From assembly GCA_016271365.2 (NCBI GenBank), contig CM057453.1, forward strand, positions 1,092,234,001 through 1,092,298,000: 64,000 nt of DNA, in the 5' to 3' direction. Below are positions 1 to 10,918 of this stretch, one piece after another. This stretch comes from Neoceratodus forsteri (Eukaryota; Chordata; Ceratodontiformes; Ceratodontidae). Under the pieces are notes generated by a model, which searched no databases, was not told the DNA's origin, and saw only the letters and a program-made list of their open reading frames with translations. Within the stretch, counting starts at the first letter, position 1. Each line of letters begins with the position of its first letter. The position numbers and the translations under genes were made by a program.

Positions 1-726
1 GGAAGGAAGAAACAAGACAGATACATAGTAGGTGGGATTTTAGGATGGATGATCACTTGATAAGCTAGAAAATAAGAGGAAGAAGGAGGAGAAAAAGGAT
101 AAGAAGGAGGAGAAGAAGGAAGATAGTAGGACAGGTAGGTTGAAAGAAAGGCTGGTTGTTAGGAAGGAAAGATTGAAGGAAGGAAGGAAGGAAGGAAGGA
201 AGGAAGGAAGGAAGGAAGGAAGGAAGGAATATGGATGATAAATCAGAGAAGGAGAAAGGAAGAGGAGAGGTAAGTAGGTAGGAAACAGGAGAGGAAATGA
301 GGAGAAAATTAAACTATGGAGGAAGGAAGGAAGGAAGATGGATGGAAGATCAGCAGTAGGTGTGACAGAAGGATGCTCGATAAGACAGTAGTTTCATAGA
401 TAGGAGGAAGGTAGAAAGAAGAAGAACTGTAGATAAGAGGTAGGTTGGAAAGAAGAAAGAGAAGGAGGTGAAAACCAAGAGATGTAGAGACAGAGGGAGG
501 AGCGAAGGAAGTAAGGAAAGGAGGGAGGAAGGATTATAGGTTATTCGTAGAGTGGAAGAAGAAAGGAAGATCAGTAGAAGTTGGCAGGAAGGAAGACTGC
601 TCAATCAGGGAAGGAAGGAAGGAAGGAAAGTAGTAAGGACGGAAGGAAAGAAGGAAGGAGGGAGGGGAAGCAAGGAGATCATTAGCTGGTGGATTGAAAG
701 ATGGATAACTGGTATGTTGGTAGAGA

Positions 727-875
727 CAGTTGCAGCCAAAGACATGGCCAGATATGTCCTGAAATTTCTGTGATATTTAGAGACTTCTCCTGCTTTCATT
801 TACATAGTTAGGGCAGCAGACAGAAACACTTTAGAAATGCCATCAAATATCTGGCCTTCTCTGTTGCTACTACTG
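727..875 (+). mobile_element. Satellite-embedded MITE, copy 1
   Basis: This copy is 149 bp, slightly shorter than the 154 bp norm. It starts CAGTTGCAGCC and ends GCTACTACTG followed by TA. The base pair before the start is GA rather than TA. The subterminal pair GGCCAGATAT ... ATATCTGGCC is intact. Confidence 0.75.
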
Positions 876-1767
876 TATGAGGAACAAGAAGAAGAAGGAG
901 AAGGAGGAAGAAGAAGAAAGTGAGCTAGAGCATAGGTGGATTGCAAGGAGGGAAGGAAGGAAGGAAGGGAGGGAAGGAGGAGGAGAAAGAAAAGAAGGAA
1001 GAAACAAGACAGATACGTAGTAGGTGGGATCTTAGGAATGGATGATCACTTGGTACACTGGAAAATAAGAGGAAGAAGGAGGAGAAAAGAAAAAGATAGC
1101 AGGACAGGTAGGTTGAAAGAAAGGCTGGTGTTCAGAAGCTGTGATGTGGAGGAAGGAAGGAGGAAGGAAGGAAGGAAGGAAGGAAGGAAGGAAGGAAGGT
1201 AGGTAGGTGGAAGGATGATAAATCAGAGAAGGAGAAAGGAAGAAGAGGTAAGTAGGTAGGAAACAGGGCAATGAAGGAGGAGAAAATTACGTTACAGAGG
1301 GAGGAGGGAGAGGAAGGAAGGAAGGAAGGAAGGAAAGAAGGAAGATGGATGAAAGATCAGCAGTAGGTGGGACAGAAGGATGCTTGATAAGACAGTAGTT
1401 TCATAGATTGGAGGAAGGGAGAAAGAAGAAGGGCTGTAGATAAGAGGTAGATAGGAAAGAAGAACAAGAAGGAGGTGAAAATGAAGAGAGGTAGGGACAG
1501 AGGGAGGAGGGAAGAAAGGAAGGAAGGAAGGAAGGAAGGAAGGAAGGAAGGAAGGAAGGAAGGAAGGAAGGAATATAGGTTTATTCGTAGAGTGGAAGAA
1601 GAAAGGAAGATCAGTAGAAGTTGGAAGGAAGATTGGTCATTCAGGGAAGGAAGGAAGGTGGGAAGGAAAGTAGAAAGGAGGGAAGGAAAGATGGAAGGTG
1701 GGAAGGAAGCAAGGTAGATCAGTAGCAGGTAGGATGGAAAGATGGATGACTGGTACGTTGGTAGATA

Positions 1768-1921
1768 CAGTCACAGCCAAAGACATGGCCAGATATGTCC
1801 TGAAATTTCTGTGATAGTTCTAGAGACTTCTCCTGATTTCCACATTTACACAGTTAGGGCAGCAGAAAGAAACTCTTTAGAAATTCCATCAAATATCTGG
1901 CCTTCTCTATGGCTACTACAG
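1768..1921 (+). mobile_element. Satellite-embedded MITE, copy 2
   Basis: This is a 154 bp copy flanked by TA on both sides (GTAGATA before, TATGAGG after). Its 3' terminus reads ACAG instead of ACTG. The inner arms GGCCAGATAT and ATATCTGGCC are exact. Confidence 0.8.
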
Positions 1922-2343
1922 TATGAGGAAGAAGGAGAAGAAGGAGAAGGAGGAGAAGAAGAAAAGGGAGCTAGAAGCATAGGTGGATTGCAAGGAAGGA
2001 AGGAAGGATTGATTGAAGGAAGGAAGGAAGGAAGGAAGATCTGTAGTTAGTAGGAAGGAGGGCAGGAAGGAACCGTGATTGCAAGTAGGTTGGTAGATAC
2101 AAGAAGGAATTAAGGAAGGGAGGGAGGGAGGGATAGAGGAAGGAATATAAGTTTATTTGTAGAGAGGATGACGAAAAGAAGATCAGGAGAAGGTGGAAGG
2201 AAGGAAGGAAGGAAGATTGGTCATTCAGGGAAGGAATGAAGGAAAGTAGAAATGAAGGAAGGAAAAAAGGAAGGAGGGAACGAAACAAGGTAGATCAGTA
2301 GCAGGTGGGATGGAAGGATGGATGACTGGTACATTGGTAGATA

Positions 2344-2495
2344 CAGTCACAGCCAAAGACATAGCCAGATATGTCCTGAAATTTCTGTGATATTTCTAGA
2401 GACTTCTCCTGCTTTCTACATTTACACAGTAGGGGCAGCAGACAGAAACTCTTCAGAAATTCCACCCAACACCTGGCCTCTATGGCTACTACTTC
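2344..2495 (+). mobile_element. Satellite-embedded MITE, copy 3 (degraded 3' end)
   Basis: The 5' end is intact after GTAGATA. The 3' arm is altered: AACACCTGGCCTC replaces the usual AATATCTGGCC, and the terminus reads ACTACTTCAG. The end coordinate is therefore approximate. Confidence 0.7.
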
Positions 2496-2702
2496 AGAAG
2501 AACATGGAGAAGAAGGAGAAGGAGGAGACGAATGAAGGGAGTTAGAGAGCATAGGTGGATTGCAAGAAGGAAGGAAGGTAGGAAGGAAGGTGCTTGGCCA
2601 TTCAGGGAAGGAAGGAAAGTAGGAAGGAAGGATGGAGGGCAAAGCAAGATAGATCAGTAGCAGGAGGGATGGAAGGATGGAAGACTAGAATGCTGGTAGC
2701 TA

Positions 2703-2856
2703 CAGTTGCAGCCGAAGACATGGCCAGATATGTCCTGAAATTTCTGTGATATTTCTAGAGACAACTCCTGCTTTCTACATTTACACAGTAGGGGCAGCAG
2801 ACGGAAACTCTTTAGAAATTCCATTAAATATCTGGTCTTCTCTATGGCTACTGCTG
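2703..2856 (+). mobile_element. Satellite-embedded MITE, copy 4
   Basis: This 154 bp copy lies between TA dinucleotides. It starts CAGTTGCAGCCGAAG and ends GGCTACTGCTG. The monomer carrying it begins GATCAGTAGCAGG, the same host monomer type as in the other copies. Confidence 0.8.
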
Positions 2857-3360
2857 TATGAGGAACAAGGGGAAGAAGGAGAAGTAGGAAAAGGAGAAGA
2901 AGAATGAAGGGAGCAAGGAGCATAGGTGGGTTGCAGGGGAGGCAGGTAGGAAGGAAGGAAGGAAGGAAGGAAGGAAGGAAGGAAGGAAGGAAGGAAGGAA
3001 GGAAGAGAAGGAAGGAAGGAAGGAAGGAAGGAAGATCTGTAGTAAGTAGGAAGAGGCAGGAAGGAAGGAAGGAAGAAGTGGAGAGCAAGAAGGAAGGAAG
3101 GAAGGAAGGAAGGAAGGAAGGAAGGATGGATGGATGGTAGGAGGGCTGGATGGAAGGAAGGGAGGGAGGGAAGGAGGAAGGAATGTAAGTTTATTCATAG
3201 AGAGGAAGAAGAAAAGATCAGTAGAAGAAGGAAGGAAGGAAGGATGGAAGGAAGGAAGGAAAGTAGAAAGGAAGGAAGCAAAGAAGGAAGGAGGGAAGGA
3301 AGCAAGGTAGATCAGTAGCAGGTGGGATGGAAGGATGGATGACTGATACGTTGGTAGATA

Positions 3361-3514
3361 CAGTCACAGCCAAAGACATGGCCAGATATGTCCTGAAATT
3401 CCTATGATCTTTCGGGAGAATTCTCCTGCTTCCTACATTTACACAGTAAGGGCAGCAGACAGAAACTCTTTAGAAATTCCATCAAATATCTGGCCTTCTC
3501 TATTGCTACTACTG
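3361..3514 (+). mobile_element. Satellite-embedded MITE, copy 5
   Basis: This 154 bp copy has perfect TA flanks (GTAGATA before, TATGAGG after), the 5' terminus CAGTCACAGCC and the 3' terminus GCTACTACTG. It is a good representative of the block I subtype. Confidence 0.85.
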
Positions 3515-4576
3515 TATGAGGAACAAGGAGAAGAAGGAGAAGGAGGAGGACAAAGGAAAGGGAGCTAGGAGCATAGGTGGATTACAAGGAAGGAAGGAAG
3601 GAAGGGAAGGATGAGGGAGATAGGAAAGGAAGGAAGAAACAAGACAGATACATAGTAGGTGGGATTTTAGGATGGATGATCACTTGATAAGCTAGAAAAT
3701 AAGAGGAAGAAGGAGGAGAAAAAGAATAAGAAGGAGGAGAAGAAGGAAGATAGTAGGACAGGTAGGTTGAAAGAAAGGCTGGTTGTTAGGAAGGAAAGAT
3801 TGAAGGAAGGAAGGAAGGAAGGAAGGAATATGGATGATAAATCAGAGAAGGAGAAAGGAAGAGGAGAGGTAAGTAGGTAGGAAACAGGAGAGGAAATGAG
3901 GAGAAAATTAAACTATGGAGGAAGGAAGGAAGGAAGATGGATGGAAGATCAGCAGTAGGTGGGACAGAAGGATGCTTGATAAGACAGTAGTTTCGTAGAT
4001 AGGAGGAAGTCAGAAAGAAGAAGGACTGTAGATAAGAGATAGGTAAGAATGAAGAAAGAGAAGGAGGTGAAAACGAAGAGAGGGAGGGACAGAGGCAGGA
4101 GGGAAGTAAGGAAGGAAGGAAGGAAGACCTGTAGTTAATAGGGAGGAGGGAGGGAAGGAAGCCTGACTGGCCGGTAGGTTGGATGATAAAAGAAGAAGGA
4201 AAGGAGGAAAGAAGGAAGGAAGGCAGATGGATAACAAACCAGTAGTTCGGACAGAACAATGTTTGATAGGTAGTTTGGTAGACAGTAGGAAGAAATGAAG
4301 AAAAATAAAGAAAGATAGGAGTTAAGTAGGTAGGAAACAAGGCAGGAAAGGTGGAGAAAATTAAGTTACATTGGGTGGGAGGGAAGGAAGGAAGGAAGGA
4401 AGGAAGGAAGGAAGGAAGGAGTGAGGGAGGGAAGGAAGTAGGAAGGAATATAGGTTTGTTCGTAGTGATGAAGAAGAAAAGAAGATCAGTAGAAGAAGGA
4501 AGGAAGGAAGGAAAGAAGGAAGGTAGATCAGTAGCAGGTGGGATGGAAGGATGGATTACTGATATGCTGGTAAATA

Positions 4577-4730
4577 CAGTCACAGCCAAAGACATGGCCA
4601 GATATGTCTTGAAATTTCTGTGATATTTCTAGATACTTCTCTTGATTTCTACATTTAAACAGTAAGGGCAGCAGACAGAAACTCTTTAGAAACTCCATTA
4701 AATATCTGGCCTTCTCTATCGCTACTACTG
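4577..4730 (+). mobile_element. Satellite-embedded MITE, copy 6
   Basis: This 154 bp copy has TA flanks (GTAAATA before, TATGAGG after). It is followed by a short AGAAGAAGAAG stretch and then GGAA repeats. Confidence 0.82.
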
Positions 4731-5674
4731 TATGAGGAACAGAGAGGAGAAGAAGAAGAAGAAAGAAGGGAGCTAGGAGCATAGGTGGATTGCAAGGGAG
4801 GCAGGCAGGAAGGAAGGAAGGAAGATGGATGAAAGATCAGCAGTAGGTAGGACAGAAGGATGCTTGATAAGACAGTAGTTTCGTAGATAGGAGGAAGGAA
4901 GAAAGAAGAAGGACTGTAAATAAGAAGTAGTTAGGAAAGAAGAAAGAGAAGGAGGTGAAAACAAAGAGAGAGAGGGACAGAAGGAAGGAAGGAAGACCTG
5001 TAGTTAGCAGGAAGGAGGGAAGGAAGGAAGCCTGACTGGCAGATAGATTGGATGATAAAAGAAGAAGGAAGGGAGGAAAGAAGGAAGGAAGGCAGATAGA
5101 TAACAACCAGTAGTTGGGACAGAACAATGTTTGATTGGTAGTTTGGTAGATAGTAGGAAGGAATGAAGAAAAATGAAGGAGGATAGGAGTTAAGTAGGTA
5201 GGAAACAAGGCAGGAAAGGAGGAGATAATTAAGTTACATGGGGAGGGAGGGAAGGAAGGAAGGAAGGAAGGAAGGAAGGAAGGAAGGAAGGAAGATCTAC
5301 AGTTAGTAGGAAGGAGGGCAGGAAAGATGTCTGACTGGTAGGTAGGTAGATTGGTAGATACAAGAAGGAAGGAAGGAAGGAAGGAAGGAAGATCTGTAGT
5401 AGGAAGGAGGGCAGGAAGGAAGCCTGACTGCTAGGTAGGTTGATAGATACAAGAAGAAAGGAAGGAAGGAAGGAATATAGGTTTATTCATAGAGGGTAAG
5501 AAGAAAGGAAGATCAATGGAAGGAAGGAAGGAAGGAATGAAGGAAGGAAGACTGATCATTCAGGGAAGGAAGGAAAATTGAAAGGAAGGAAGGAAAGAAG
5601 GAAGGAGGTAAGGAAGCAAGATAGATCAGTAGCAGGTGGGATGGAAGGATGGATGACTGGTACGTTGGTAGATA

Positions 5675-5828
5675 CAGTCACAGCCAAAGACATGGCCAGA
5701 TATGTCTTGAAATTTCTGTGATATTTCTAGAGTCTTCTCCTGCTTTCTACATTTACACAGTAGGGGCAGCAGACAGAAACTCTTTAGAAATTCCATTAAA
5801 TATCTGGCCTTCTCTGTGGCTACTACTA
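5675..5828 (+). mobile_element. Satellite-embedded MITE, copy 7
   Basis: This is a 154 bp copy. The 3' terminus is mutated to ACTA but is still followed by TA. The 5' arm and its TA flank are intact. Confidence 0.8.
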
Positions 5829-6168
5829 TATAAGGAACAAGGGGAAGAAGGAGGAAAAGAAGAAGGAAGGAAGCAAGGAGCATAGGTGGGTTGCAAGGGA
5901 GTCAGGAAGGAAGGAAGGAAGGAAGGAATGAAGGAAGGAAGAAAGGAAGGAAGGAATATAGGTTAATTCGTAGAGGGGAAGAAGAAAGTTAGATTAGTAG
6001 AAGGTGGAAGGAACGAAGGAACAAAGGAAGGAAGGAAGGAAGATTGGTTATTCAGGGAAGGAAGGAAGGAAGGAAGGAAGGAAGGAAGGAAGGAAGGAAG
6101 GAGGGGGAAGCAAGATAGATCAGTAGCAGGTGGGATGGAAGGATGGATGACTAGTACGTTAGTAGATA

Positions 6169-6322
6169 TAGTCACAGCCAAAGACATGGCTAGATATGTA
6201 CTGAAATTTTTGTGATATTTCTAGAGACTTTTCCTGCTTTCTACGTCTATACAGTAGGGGCAGCAGACAGAAACTCTTTAGAAATTCCATTAAATATCTG
6301 GCCTTCTCTATGGCTACTACTG
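6169..6322 (+). mobile_element. Satellite-embedded MITE, copy 8
   Basis: This 154 bp copy has its first base changed, so the terminus reads TAGTCACAGCC. The 3' end ACTG is followed by CA instead of TA. Confidence 0.78.
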
Positions 6323-6686
6323 CATGAGGAACAAGGGGAAGAAGGAGAAGGAGGAGGAGAAGAAGAAGGAAGGGAGTAAGGAGCATACGTGGGTTGCAAG
6401 GGAGGCAGGTAAGAAGGAATTAAGGAAGGAAGGAAGAAAGGGACGGAGGGAAGGAGGAAGGAATATAGGTTTATTCGTAGAGAGGAAGAAGAAAAGAAGA
6501 TCAGAGGAAGAAAGGAAGGAAGGAAGGAAGATTGGTCATTCAGGGAAGGAAGGAAGGAAGGAAGGAAGGAAGGTAGGAAAGTAGAAAGGAAGAAAGGAAG
6601 GAAGGAAAGAAGGAAGGAGGGAAGGAAGCAAGGTAGATCAGTAGCGGGTGGGATGGAAGGATGGATGACCTGTACGTTGGTAAATA

Positions 6687-6840
6687 CAGTCACAGCCAAA
6701 GGCATGGCCAGATATGTCCTGAAATTTCTGTGATATTTCTAGAGACTTCTCCTGCTTTCTATGTTTAAACAGTAAGGGCAGCAGACAGAAACTCTTTAGA
6801 AATTCCATTAAATATCTGGCCTTCTCTATGGCTACTACTG
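6687..6840 (+). mobile_element. Satellite-embedded MITE, copy 9
   Basis: This 154 bp copy has TA flanks on both sides and intact terminal CAGT/ACTG. It is the last copy before the satellite is interrupted at 7589. Confidence 0.82.
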
Positions 6841-7589
6841 TATGAGGAACATGGAGAAGAAGGAGAAGGAGCAGAAGAAGAAGAAATATGGGAGCTAGGA
6901 ACATAGGCGGGTTGCAAGGGAGGCTGGAAGGAAGGAAGGAAGGAAGGAAGGAAGGGAGGAGGGAGAAAGGAAGGGAAGGAAGAAACAAGACAGATATGTA
7001 GTAGGTGGGATCTTAGGATGGATGATCACTTGGTATGCTGGAAAATAAGAGGAAGAAGGAGGAGAAAAACAATAAGAAGGAGGAGAAGAAGGAAGATAGC
7101 AGGACCAGTAGGTTGAAAGAAAGGCAGGTTGTTAGGAAGGAAGGTAGAAAGATGGATGATAAATCAGAGAAGGAGACAGGAAGAGAAGAGGTAAGTAGGT
7201 AGGAAACATAGCAGTCAAGGAGGAGAGAAATTTACATATGGAGGGAGGGAGGGAGGGAGGAAGGAAGGAAGGAAGGAAGGAAAGAAATAAGGAAGATCTG
7301 TAGTTAGTAGGAAGGAGAGCAGGAAGAGCCTGACTGGTAGGTAGGTTTGTAGATACAAGAGGAAGGAAGGAAGGAAGGAAGGAAGGAAGGAAGGAAGGAA
7401 GGAAGGAAGGAAGGAAGGAAGGAGAAAAAGAAGGAAGGGGGAAGGAATATAGGTTTATTCGTAGAGAGTAGGAAGAAAGGAAGATCAGTAGAAGGTGCAA
7501 GCAAGGAAGTAAGGAAGGAAGGAATGAAGGAAGGAAGATTGGTTATTCAGGGAAGGATGGAAGGAAAGAAGGACTGAGGGAAGGAAGCA

Positions 7590-8511
7590 GGTGTGGACTG
7601 GCTATGTCACAGGCCAGGGTGCTGCACAAGGAGGACAGGCCACCTTCACCTGAACTGTCAGATGCCTTCCTACATAAAACATAATTATTGAAGCACAGGA
7701 TGCGGCCAGACAATACTTTATTTGGGCAGAGCTAAAGCAGAGACACAAAGAGGGAAAGTGACACACATTTTTGATGGCTTCTATGACTGGGAGAGGGGGA
7801 GAAGTAGCAGAGATTCCATGCAAACCAACAAGTCACTGTAAAATGGACTGCATTTCTTTTCGATCCATTCTGAAAATTGATTTGTCTGAGCAGAGGGATT
7901 GCATCACAACGTGCAATGCAATGCAGACTATTTAATACACTGCTTCCCTCTATGCCTGTACAAGCTCTCTTGAAGCTGCCCACTGTCTTCAATGAGACAT
8001 CTTACTTCCAGCAGTGGCACTCCAAGTTACCACCACCCTCTCCTTGAAATTTGTGAAGTGCTTACTGGCCTCCTGCTTAAAACCAGCCCTCCCCCAACCA
8101 GGCAGTGACCCTTCTTGTTATGGTTGCCACTCAGCTTAAAAAGATCATCCTTATCAGGACTGGAAATTAATTTAAAAAAGTGGTGTTTGACATGGAATAC
8201 CATTACCAAAGATTAGGTATTCTGTTTTGAAAACTGGCATACAAACCCAATTTTTGGTATACAATGCCATCTCTGTTGTAAGAAGCATGTGGTGTTAAGT
8301 CTGTTTGCAGTACTGCTGAATAAAAAAAACTTAAAAATGATAAGCTTTGAGTGTCTGTCTGGGAAGAGTGGGGGGGGAATCATACATGCAATAATCACTA
8401 CACGCAACACTGTTACCCAGCAGTGTTGTGCACGATTGTTAGAGTGGATGCCAGAACATCGCACATGCCTGTGTTCTACTCCTCCCAACAACCCCAGTCC
8501 CCAAATCAGAA
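7590..8511. other. Non-satellite sequence, no gene recognised
   Basis: The satellite stops abruptly after GGAAGGAAGCA at 7579-7589 and base composition becomes mixed. Short open frames are present, but none shows a recognisable domain, splice structure or codon bias. No RNA gene was seen. Confidence 0.6.
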
Positions 8512-8812
8512 ACCCAGAGAGACTTTTCTGCCTCAAAAACTATATATTTTGTTAACAACATTTAATGACATCAACTCCGATGTCTTTGGCTATAAGGTAA
8601 AGGAGTCTAGAGCAGCACCGCATCATTTGACCAGCTTGGTGTGGCTCCACACTCCGCAGCATGGAGCTGCACCATGGAGTCGCATCATTCAGGTCAAATG
8701 ATGCAGTGCTGCTCCCGTCTCCTTTACCTTACAGCCAAAGATGTCGGAGTTGCTGTTACTAAATGTTGGCAGCAAAATATATAGTTTTTGAGGCAGAAAA
8801 GGCTCTTGAAGT
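8512..8812. repeat. Long inverted repeat (foldback element)
   Basis: Two arms of about 110-120 bp are reverse complements with few mismatches. The left arm runs from GACTTTTCTGCCTCAAAAAC through GATGTCTTTGGCTATAAGG to CATCATTTGACC. The right arm mirrors it from GGTCAAATGATG through CCTTACAGCCAAAGATG to GTTTTTGAGGCAGAAAAG. A spacer of about 65 bp separates them and itself contains a small palindrome around GGAGCTGCACCATGGAG. No protein is encoded. It is probably a foldback or MITE-type element, but no clear target duplication identifies the superfamily. Confidence 0.85.
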
Positions 8813-8875
8813 TTACACACACCTGAGGGGACAGATGCTACATAGCATCTAACCCCGATGGTGTGTGTAAACTTC
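8808..8875. repeat. Perfect-arm hairpin, 68 bp
   Basis: GAAGTTTACACACACC at 8808-8823 is the exact reverse complement of GGTGTGTGTAAACTTC at 8860-8875. Inside lie two further nested pairings, GGGG with CCCC and AGATGCT with AGCATCT around an ACAT loop. A transcript would fold into a long, nearly continuous stem. It directly abuts the right arm of the larger inverted repeat. It could be the end of a foldback transposon. A pre-miRNA-like role cannot be excluded from sequence alone. Confidence 0.88.
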
Positions 8876-9002
8876 TCATTACTCACCCCTGGGGTCAAAA
8901 TTAGCACCAGTCAATGAGCCAAATGCTGGTAGATCCTTTAACTAGCCCTGAAGGCTTGTACTGAATAAGGTTACATTTCAGTAAGGGAAGGGAACATTGT
9001 TT

Positions 9003-9177
9003 AACCAGGAATAGCACACTAAATTGAAGTTTGTTTCCAGATGCAACCTGGGAGCACAAGGAAGTTAAGTGACTTGCTCAGGATAACACAGTATGCACCT
9101 AGGTGGCTGTGGGATTCAAACCCAGGTCTCCAGATCTGCAGCTCAGAGCCTTAACCCACTGCGCTATGCTGCCCCCA
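9003..9177 (-). mobile_element. tRNA-derived SINE with MIR/CORE-like body
   Basis: Read on the minus strand, the element starts with a tRNA-like head. Its A box is TAGCGCAGTGG (9156-9166) and its B box is GGTTTGAATCC (9112-9122), with normal polymerase III spacing. The body then contains CTGTGTTATCCTGAGCAAG and TCACTTAACTTCC (around 9061-9092), closely resembling the conserved core of MIR/CORE-SINEs (CTGTGTGACCTTGGGCAAG, TCACTTAACCTC). The 3' boundary near 9003 is approximate. Confidence 0.8.
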
Positions 9178-10544
9178 ATAAGCACACCAGCTGAGCCAGT
9201 GGAAAAGTCTGTGGGGCTAGTGGATTTTCCCAGTCAGTAGCCCTACTGGCTAGTGGCTGCAAAACTTAATTTTTGACCCCTGACCCCGACCCATACTTTA
9301 TTCTATATATAAACATATCTCTAAGTGCATTCTATGCTTACTGATGTAATGCTTTGCATGATTAGTTAAGTACCGCAAGAAAAAGGCTTGACCTTGATGA
9401 GGTAAAAAAATTACATGCATGTTAGACATCTCTTCTCATTTTAACCAAAGTTGCAAAATGTAATAAAAACTAACCGGCAACAGGAGAATATAAATGTGTG
9501 CATTATGAGCAGGATAAAATGCAGAACTCAGAAGACCTGTGATATTATTCTGTTACTCCCATTGCTGCAGAACTTCTTGGACAGTGGACCTGATAACATA
9601 GGATTGCAACTAAGACAAGCATACATCCTAAAAATTTAATAATTCTGATTCCTAATTGCATGGGCACTCAACCCCATTTCTATGTCTGCATATCAAGAGT
9701 TATGCTGCTATATTGCTAATGGAGGAGAGAAGACAGAGAATGGCATGACTGGATGCAGAATGCATCACATATTTGCTTGAAGCACATAATCAGTAGCCAT
9801 GAATCTGGGCACTTTCTCGCTCTCTAGATATATAGATCTCCTCCCCACCACAGACCCATCAGTATCCATGAATCTGGGCATATCCTCCCTCTGTCTCTCT
9901 TTAGATATATACATCTCCTCCCCCGCCACAGACCCACCAGATCCTTCCTCTCAGTACTGTTTTAATAACAACCTCCACACCCTTTTGCCATTTCTTTCCT
10001 TACCTCTGTACTTCCTGTATCCTTTTGTCTAGCTCCCCCCTTCATCCTGATCACCAAAAGTGGCCCCTCTCCTCCCATCACTATTTTCTGACCAACATGT
10101 CCAGTGATCACCTGCTGTACCCAGCTGCTAAAGGGTGTGCTGGTGCTCAAAAGAGAAGAGAGGTCAACATAACTGATGTTCTTGGCACTGGCTCACACAC
10201 ATATAAAGGTCTTGCTGCCTGACCCAGAAGTCATATGCTCATAATGTCACGCCTGAACATTGGATCTTAATGTAGGAATCAATCAATAATGTGAACCATT
10301 GAAAAGGAAAGCCCATTGAGCTGATACTCCTTTACAATGGTGCCGCATTTAGAATGCATACATAATTAACCCAATTTGCAGCTGACAGTACAATTACATA
10401 TGTGTTAGAGAAATTGTACACTCATGTGACATCTAAAATAAAACAAGCATTAGCCAATGCCAAATGTTTGCTTGCTGGCTTTGGCATTGGTAGTGTAGGA
10501 GTTACAGAGCTTCATAATAGGAATGGCAGTGAAGTATTGAATTG
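9178..10544. other. Non-satellite sequence, no gene recognised
   Basis: This is mixed-composition DNA with several short open frames but no recognisable domain. The only clear structure is a short tandem duplication at 9791-9933, listed separately. Confidence 0.55.
9791..9933 (+). repeat. Two-copy tandem duplication of about 70 bp
   Basis: Copy 1 (9791-9860) and copy 2 (9861-9933) both run from CAGTA(G/T)CCATGAATCTGG through TAGATATATA to CATCTCCTCC or GATCTCCTCC and CCACAGACCCA. They differ by small indels in a pyrimidine-rich middle part. Confidence 0.85.
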
Positions 10545-10905
10545 AAGCCAACCCAACCACCACCCTGCAGATACTGACAGGCATTGGGGTGTGCCTTTGT
10601 TTTGTCGGGCATACCGGCCACGCCATTTCACCACACCCTATCCTGCAGACACTGACAAGTGTCACGGTGTGCCTTGGGGTCTTTGGCTCTTATGTTCACC
10701 CCATTCCATCAGGAAATATGGTGAGATGGGTGCTGTATAGGAGAATGGGGTGAACTTTGGGGCTGAAGAGTCCAAGGCACACCTTGATGACTTTCACTGG
10801 CTGCAGGGTGTGGGTGGGGGTGGAATGGTATGAGCATTACAGGTGACAAACCCAAGTCACACCCCTGATGCCTGTCATTCTCTACAGGGTGGGGCTTTCT
10901 GGTCG
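10545..10905. repeat. Compound inverted repeat
   Basis: Motifs of the type ACCCTGCAG..ACTGACA and GGTGTGCCTT occur twice on the plus strand (about 10560-10600 and 10625-10680). They recur as reverse complements at about 10770-10815 (AAGGCACACC, CTGCAGGGTGTGG) and about 10845-10895. GTTCACCCCATTC near 10694 also pairs with GAATGGGGTGAAC near 10743. The array can fold into a multi-stem hairpin. It encodes nothing and probably derives from a palindromic DNA transposon. Confidence 0.75.
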
Positions 10906-10918
10906 GAAACCCTAACGT

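Larger units (their letters stand above)
1..7589 (+). repeat. GGAA-rich complex satellite, block I
   Basis: The plus strand is almost entirely purine. Pure (GGAA)n runs (for example about 179-228, 1516-1572, 2950-3003 and 7352-7422) alternate with diverged non-repeat monomers. Recurrent monomers share a skeleton: a GATCAGTAGTAGG-like start, GGTGGGAT, AAGGATGGATGA, then GTTGGTAGATA, followed by more GGAA. Three variants are visible: GATCAGTAGCAGGTGGGATGG, GACAGATACATAGTAGGTGG and GATCTGTAGTTAGTAGGAAG. I infer descent from one unit of about 60-70 bp with GGAA spacers of variable length. Nine copies of a 154 bp inverted-repeat element are embedded here. No gene is present. The block runs off the left edge and stops at 7589 where the island begins. 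Confidence 0.93.

Noticed and set aside
2654..2856. Recurrent peptide of type EFLKSFRLLPLLCKCRKQE on the minus strand, seen in many copies
   Set aside because: It is the reverse translation of the 154 bp MITE. Conservation follows DNA copying of the element, with no start, stop or codon-level signal of protein selection.
1..7500. Open frames on both strands with KEGRKEGR-like or LPSFLPSF-like translations
   Set aside because: They are direct translations of GGAA tetramers, whose 12-base period avoids stops. Lengths follow repeat length, frames overlap freely, and no domain or splice pattern exists.
9112..9166. A genuine tRNA gene
   Set aside because: A and B boxes are present, but the acceptor stem does not close and a CORE-SINE-like body follows, so it is a SINE head.
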